Assembly: GCF_003573695.1 (NCBI RefSeq)
Contig: NC_039358.1
Location: forward strand, 13,640,637-13,704,636
Length of the DNA: 64,000 nt
Source: Papaver somniferum
Taxonomy: Eukaryota; Streptophyta; Magnoliopsida; Ranunculales; Papaveraceae
Direction of reading: 5' to 3'
In this document: positions 60,085-64,000 of the stretch, piece by piece
Layout: each line of letters opens with the position of its first letter
Position numbering within the stretch: position 1 is the stretch's first letter
Program-made: the position numbers and the translations under genes
The notes under the pieces: model-generated
Database searches by the model: none
Told to the model about the DNA's origin: nothing
The model's input: only the letters and a program-made list of their open reading frames with translations

Positions 60085-60632
60085 CAGTTCAGCTCTCACC
60101 AAATTATGAGGTTTGCGACCGGTGGTGTGAATGTAATCATATCTTTCCTTTTTCCTATTAATATCCACTCGAGTTTTTTGTACTTCTTCATCCTCCTCGT
60201 TGCGACAGAATGTTTCCCAGTCCTCATCTTTTACATTTGGAGGAGTATGTAAGATCCTTTCTTCATAAGTAGTATATGGATCATAATATGTTGTTCGTAA
60301 CTCCCACTCATGTCTCCTCCATGGATCAGACATCCCCTTCACCACAGTTTCCTTGAAAGTATTGGGCAGTAGAAATGATATCTGAAAAAATATTATCTCG
60401 CTTACACTCAAATAAAGTTAACATAAGTATGAAGGTAAATCAAATTGAGGTAAGTTTGTACCTGTAGTTCATTCCAGACGTCCTCTTTGTAAGTATCTGT
60501 CACATCCTTCCAGGTTTTGTAGGAGATAGGGATATAAGTACGAACCAAAGAGCCCTTCAGGTGGCCAAGTTTAGTTGAATTTTTAGACATGTGAAGTCCA
60601 TTTTCATCTACCCCCATTGCTTCCAAAATAAA
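60085..60632 (-). CDS. Plant transposase-associated protein (Transposase_24, En/Spm), partial
   Basis: Two minus-strand exons join in phase: 60462-60632 (GSLVRTYIPISYKTWKDV, YKEDVWNELQ) and 60085-60381 (ISFLLPNTFKETVVKG, WRRHEWELRTTYYDPYTTYE, PPNVKDEDWETFCRNEEDEE, YDYIHTTGRKPHNLVRAEL). The order W-V-W-F, W-R-W-L, W-F and H-T-G-S/R-K-x-x-x-R is that of the Ptta/En/Spm domain PF03004, found in TNPA-like proteins that bind subterminal repeats. Splice borders are proper. Upstream exons probably lie between 60632 and about 62010 and downstream exons in 57900-60000, but I could not place them. Probably the accessory protein of the CACTA element. Confidence 0.7.
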
Positions 60633-62225
60633 CTGTAAAATAACAGTTAAAGAGCATCTATATGTGAAAGATTTTTTTTTATCAAACTTGTCACTATCAC
60701 ATAAACAAAGAAATCAAATTTCTCAAATAAACAGAACCTATATATTAAGTTTGGATAACCTGTAAAATAACAATTAAAAAAAAATTATATGTGAAAGATA
60801 CAAAACCAATCAACCTTGTCACCATCCACATAAACAGACCAATCTAATTTCTCAAGTAAGCGAACTTTATCAGAATCAGAAAAAGTGCATACATCGCAGT
60901 GAAAGCAGACATCATTTTAAACTATATTTCAGCACATAAATTTTTCTACATTCTGATTGTCAGTAAGAGCTGACTGGTAACTAGTTGGAAATTCAAAGGA
61001 ATCTACTGCGGAATTTACGGCTTGCGGTGAATGCAAGACCAAAGACCATCCTACATCAGTTGGATCCTTCGAGTAAAACACTTGTGTCATAGAAAAGGAA
61101 TCAGGGCAAGACAGTAACTCATAAGCAACTTGAATAATTGAACACCCTGAGGTTTTAACACGGGAAATATATCACAATACAAAAATGTCAACAAGGGTCT
61201 TTCCATTAATACCTATCTACCAAGCTATACACCCATTTTGTCATAGACCTGAATTTCTACCTACTTAAAATCACTGTCATCTCTTTAGAAGCTCTCTGCA
61301 GCTGCTAGAACTACGTGAAATGGCCCGAAAAAAAACCCAATCAAACTAGGACTACACCTACAATAGCTATGTCTTCAAAATTTCAACAATGGTTTGGAAG
61401 GATTTCTCAAAAATGTGGTCACTAACACTATATCAAGCTAATGAAAATGAAAATTCTCAAATAACCCCATAATCATATCATTCAAGAAATCACAAACAAA
61501 AATCAAGAGTTAAATGGGCTTCTACTGATTGCTACAATAGAAAAACAAATGATAATTAAAACACTATATCCAGAAAATCAAACATTTAACGATAAAGATT
61601 AAAAAAAATTGTAAACCCTAACTTTAGCTTATAAAGTTTGTATAAAATCAAACCCAACATAAAGAACTTTGTATGAAATCAAAAGAAAATTCATTGAAAA
61701 TCTGTGCAAACACGATTTAGAGAAACCCTAACAAAACCCCCAAATCAAAACTCTAATTTATTTCCAAATCTGAAATGAAATTCAGATTTACTAGTTTCCT
61801 CCGAAAATAGGATATCTATTTCCAACGAAATTAGGGTCTTAATTTAGAGAATATAGACACAGGAAAACTCGATTTAACACCAAATACACAAAACCCTAAC
61901 TATTAATCTACCAAACCCGAACAGAAATAACAACATTAATGGATATAAACAAAGAAATACCAACATATACAAACCTGGATTCAAGGTGGGGAGAGTCTCA
62001 ATGGCGGAAGAGATCTTCTTCGGATTAATGGCGTGAGAGTTCACAGAGAGTGACAGAGAAAGAGAGGACCAGTGTGTTTCTGTGTTCCTAAGGACGAGAA
62101 GATATTTTCCAAGGATAATATCGATTATGCACACGAACGATTTGTATGCGTGAAACAAATCAGTAAAAAAATTGTTTCCGGATGTTTACTGCCACACACT
62201 TAACTCACATGCATGAAATAAATAC
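60633..62225 (-). other. Upstream part of the CACTA gene region, exons not resolved
   Basis: AT-rich with many candidate GT/AG sites. A putative 5' UTR/start region lies near 61980-62160 on the minus strand. No domain recognised. Confidence 0.3.
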
Positions 62226-62336
62226 AGTTGCGAATAGCAACAGAGGTTAAGCAGTTGCGAAATTAGCAACAGAAATTCGCAACCGAAAATTAGCAACAGC
62301 TAATTTCCGTTTCTATCTGGCCAATATGTTGTAGTG
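62226..62336. repeat. Right subterminal GTTGC/GCAAC repeats and TIR
   Basis: CAGTTGCGAATAGCAACAG, CAGTTGCGAAATTAGCAACA, TTCGCAACC and TAGCAACAGC occur within 85 bp. Paired GTTGC and GCAAC can form small hairpins. Ends ATATGTTGTAGTG. Confidence 0.75.
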
Positions 62337-62339
62337 TAT

Positions 62340-63272
62340 TTCCAACATTTTTCATCTTGCATGTTTACAGATTTATTTATTTAAATTCTATAGTTGTTGG
62401 AAGATGAACTTGTAGTATGTAATCATTATTGGTTTAATTATTGCAACATTTTTACGAAATATTGTGCCTTTACATTTTCGTGAATCGAGCTAATATTTCA
62501 TATATGCTCAGAAGTTAAATCTATTATGTTTTTATAAATGGAAAATATAACAAACTCTTTGAGATTTTTCTTGCAATATTGATCTTCTTGTGATCACACT
62601 TTCGTGTTTTTGCTTCTTGACACACTCCGTAAGATTTTCTTATGTTGAGTAAAATCGAGTAAGATTGTCTCTTTGTTCGTAACTGGCCTTGAGATTAATT
62701 TATGTCGATATTTTGGATAAAAATCCTTGCGATTTGTTAATGTCCGCCAAAATCCTTCTTTTTCACAAAATCAAGGTCACTCACGTTATTCTCATGGGAA
62801 TGACATTTAATGTGGGAGAGTTCTTAAATGAACTTGTGCTTGATTTCTATATCTTTGTGGGGAGTGCACGTGGCTGTGGAATTTTGAAGGGGATGCTTAT
62901 ATCTTTTTAATCTCTTAGGATGAGCGTCTGAATAAGTTGATATGAGGAGTTGTATTTTAACTATATTATAATATAATATCTTCATTTTCCTTAAACTTGA
63001 GATATATGATCCCGCGATTTTCGTACCTTGGTTAATCTTATTGACAAAGGGGGGGGGGGGTTATTTAGTAGTTTCATACTACATACATATGGTTTACGGG
63101 TCATTATGTAAGGGGGAGTGAATTCATTAAGCAATGGGGTATACCTATTATAGAAAATATGTAAGTATTGATTACGGGGGAAAAACCTATCGCCGGAGTA
63201 TTACTTCAGAGTTGAGATACAATTGAATTTTGGAGAGAATATAATAATACTATATTTCCGTATAACGACGAA
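62340..63272 (+). other. SIRE-like element 3' region with purine tracts
   Basis: Continues the SIRE-like internal region after the CACTA insertion. Contains AAAGGGGGGGGGGGG (63047-63061), TAAGGGGGAGTG (63109-63120) and ACGGGGGAAAAA (63175-63186), the repeated GGGGGAG-type tracts common before SIRE 3' LTRs. A short plus-strand frame at 62689-62910 has no recognised domain. Confidence 0.55.
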
Positions 63273-64000
63273 TGTTGCTATAGCTACGGATCTTCAACAA
63301 CAACGATGTTGAGTTGAACACATTCAGAATCATTGCGACTTGAAATAACACAGAGTTCAATGAGAGTTGAAGAAACCAAGAAAATCAAGGCATGATGGAT
63401 CAAGGAATTTTTAGAAGCTTTATTTTTGTTATTTTCGTTTAGAAACAAACCAATCATCATTTGCGTTCTACCGCTTGAAGGCAAAGATCAACCGAGGCTT
63501 TTGGAGAACTTCATCAACAAAAGGTAAGTGAAGCCCGAACCACCTATTTCTCAAGTTATATTCATTTTTATATCCTTGAGACGTTTGTCGCATAACTAAT
63601 TAGACTAGTTTGCATAGACAAGAATTTTGAGTCGAGAACTAATTATATAGTTTACGAATTTCTCGAAATATAATGACTAAGCTTAATGAATATTTGTTCA
63701 TACTTGATATATCCCAGTGGAGAATAATTTATTGTTCTGAACCAAATCATGATTCAAGTTTATCATTCGAAAATAGCTTGGAAAAATGATATGTGTCATT
63801 AATGTTATTCAAGAATGTTTCGAATTATTTTAGATAAATATAGAACTACTATATTCGGAATACAAGACAGTGGTATCAGTCTTACAAACTGAGAAAAGTA
63901 TTATACATTTGAAGCCGTATTATATGTACTCGTGCACGTAGTGGTGTAGCTATATATTGACTTGCATATTTTTGTGATACGTACATTCGTATGCACATCA
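63273..64000 (+). repeat. 3' LTR of the SIRE-like element (continues past window)
   Basis: From about 63440 it aligns with 47668-48230 (AACTTCATCAACAAAA, GACGTTTGTC, ACTACTATATTCGGAATAC). The exact LTR start is uncertain because the first 170 bp do not align with the 5' copy. Confidence 0.6.

Larger units (their letters stand above)
57050..62336 (-). mobile_element. CACTA (En/Spm) transposon, apparently non-autonomous
   Basis: The right end reads in inverse CACTACAACATATTGG, and the left end CAGTACACCATTTTGAG is a decayed partner. Both are flanked by TAT (57047-57049, 62337-62339), the 3-bp duplication typical of CACTA elements. Subterminal GTTGC/GCAAC pairs cluster at 57085-57400 and 62226-62320. 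A minus-strand gene with an En/Spm-associated domain lies at 60085-60632. No DDE transposase (TNPD) is recognisable. It is inserted in the SIRE-like element. Confidence 0.8.
47540..64000 (+). mobile_element. SIRE/Maximus-like Ty1/copia element, with two nested insertions
   Basis: The 5' LTR runs from about 47540 to 54463, ends CCCACGTGTTTTCA, and is followed by a degenerate iMet primer site (54466-54477). A copia gag follows. After a gap in pol, a coiled-coil frame (56541-56969) and a purine-rich 3' region (62340-63270) precede a second LTR copy that runs out of the window. Homology between LTR copies is clear from 47668/63440 onward (for example CAAACCAGTCATCATTTG versus CAAACCAATCATCATTTG) at roughly 85 percent by eye, so it is old. 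Removing the nested elements 49195-53630 and 57050-62336, each with its target duplicate, restores continuity. RT, RNase H and integrase are absent. Confidence 0.7.

Overview
This is plant nuclear DNA, most likely from a dicot with a repeat-rich genome. The evidence is intron-containing plant genes (chloroplast photosystem I subunit PsaK, class III peroxidase, DYW-class PPR protein, kiwellin-like protein, STMP1-like micropeptide) sitting among many nested transposons. A Papaver-like or other basal eudicot source is only a guess.

Layout. 1-9036: an almost complete Athila-type Ty3/gypsy element with near-identical LTRs. It encodes only a frameshifted gag-protease and no reverse transcriptase or integrase. 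9037-10800: repeats and possible gene fragments. 10801-14542: an internally deleted Ty1/copia element with a 5-bp target duplication, inserted in an older repeat. 15232-15951: the 3' half of a UMP-CMP kinase-like gene (minus strand), abutting a decayed 5'-truncated LINE (16055-18117). 18380-20540, 32750-35073 and 35891-37870: three transposon-like segments. Each carries its own array of paired inverted motifs (ATCGGTAG, GTTCGGCT and AATCGGGTT types) interleaved with small acidic or basic exons. 20540-24900: intergenic DNA with a MITE-like unit, a G-quadruplex-prone tract, a 1-kb direct duplication and retrotransposon 3' debris. 25200-26690: a probable DNA element with a zinc-knuckle pseudogene. 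27088-27267: STMP1-like gene. 29485-30550: F-box-associated pseudogene. 30751-31908: peroxidase. 38417-38977: kiwellin-like gene. 39703-41327: a Harbinger-like element with terminal inverted repeats. 42110-42598: psaK. 43522-45401: PPR gene. 45876-46680: decayed Harbinger transposase. 47540-64000: an old SIRE/Maximus-like copia element. Its 5' LTR is split by a second LTR element (49195-53630) and its internal region is split by a CACTA element (57050-62336).

The host genes do not form a pathway. They are independent single-copy islands for photosynthesis, wall/defence peroxidase and kiwellin, mitochondrial micropeptide and organelle RNA editing, separated by transposons. Both the PPR and the peroxidase gene are intact except for one single-base indel in a short homopolymer, as is the gypsy gag. 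This raises the question of consensus errors.

The two most unusual objects are: (1) the 4.4-kb LTR element at 49195-53630, which has 2.1-kb LTRs but only a 173-bp internal region, with recognisable primer-binding site, polypurine tract and a perfect 5-bp target duplication; and (2) the three inverted-motif arrays, which share geometry but differ in motif.
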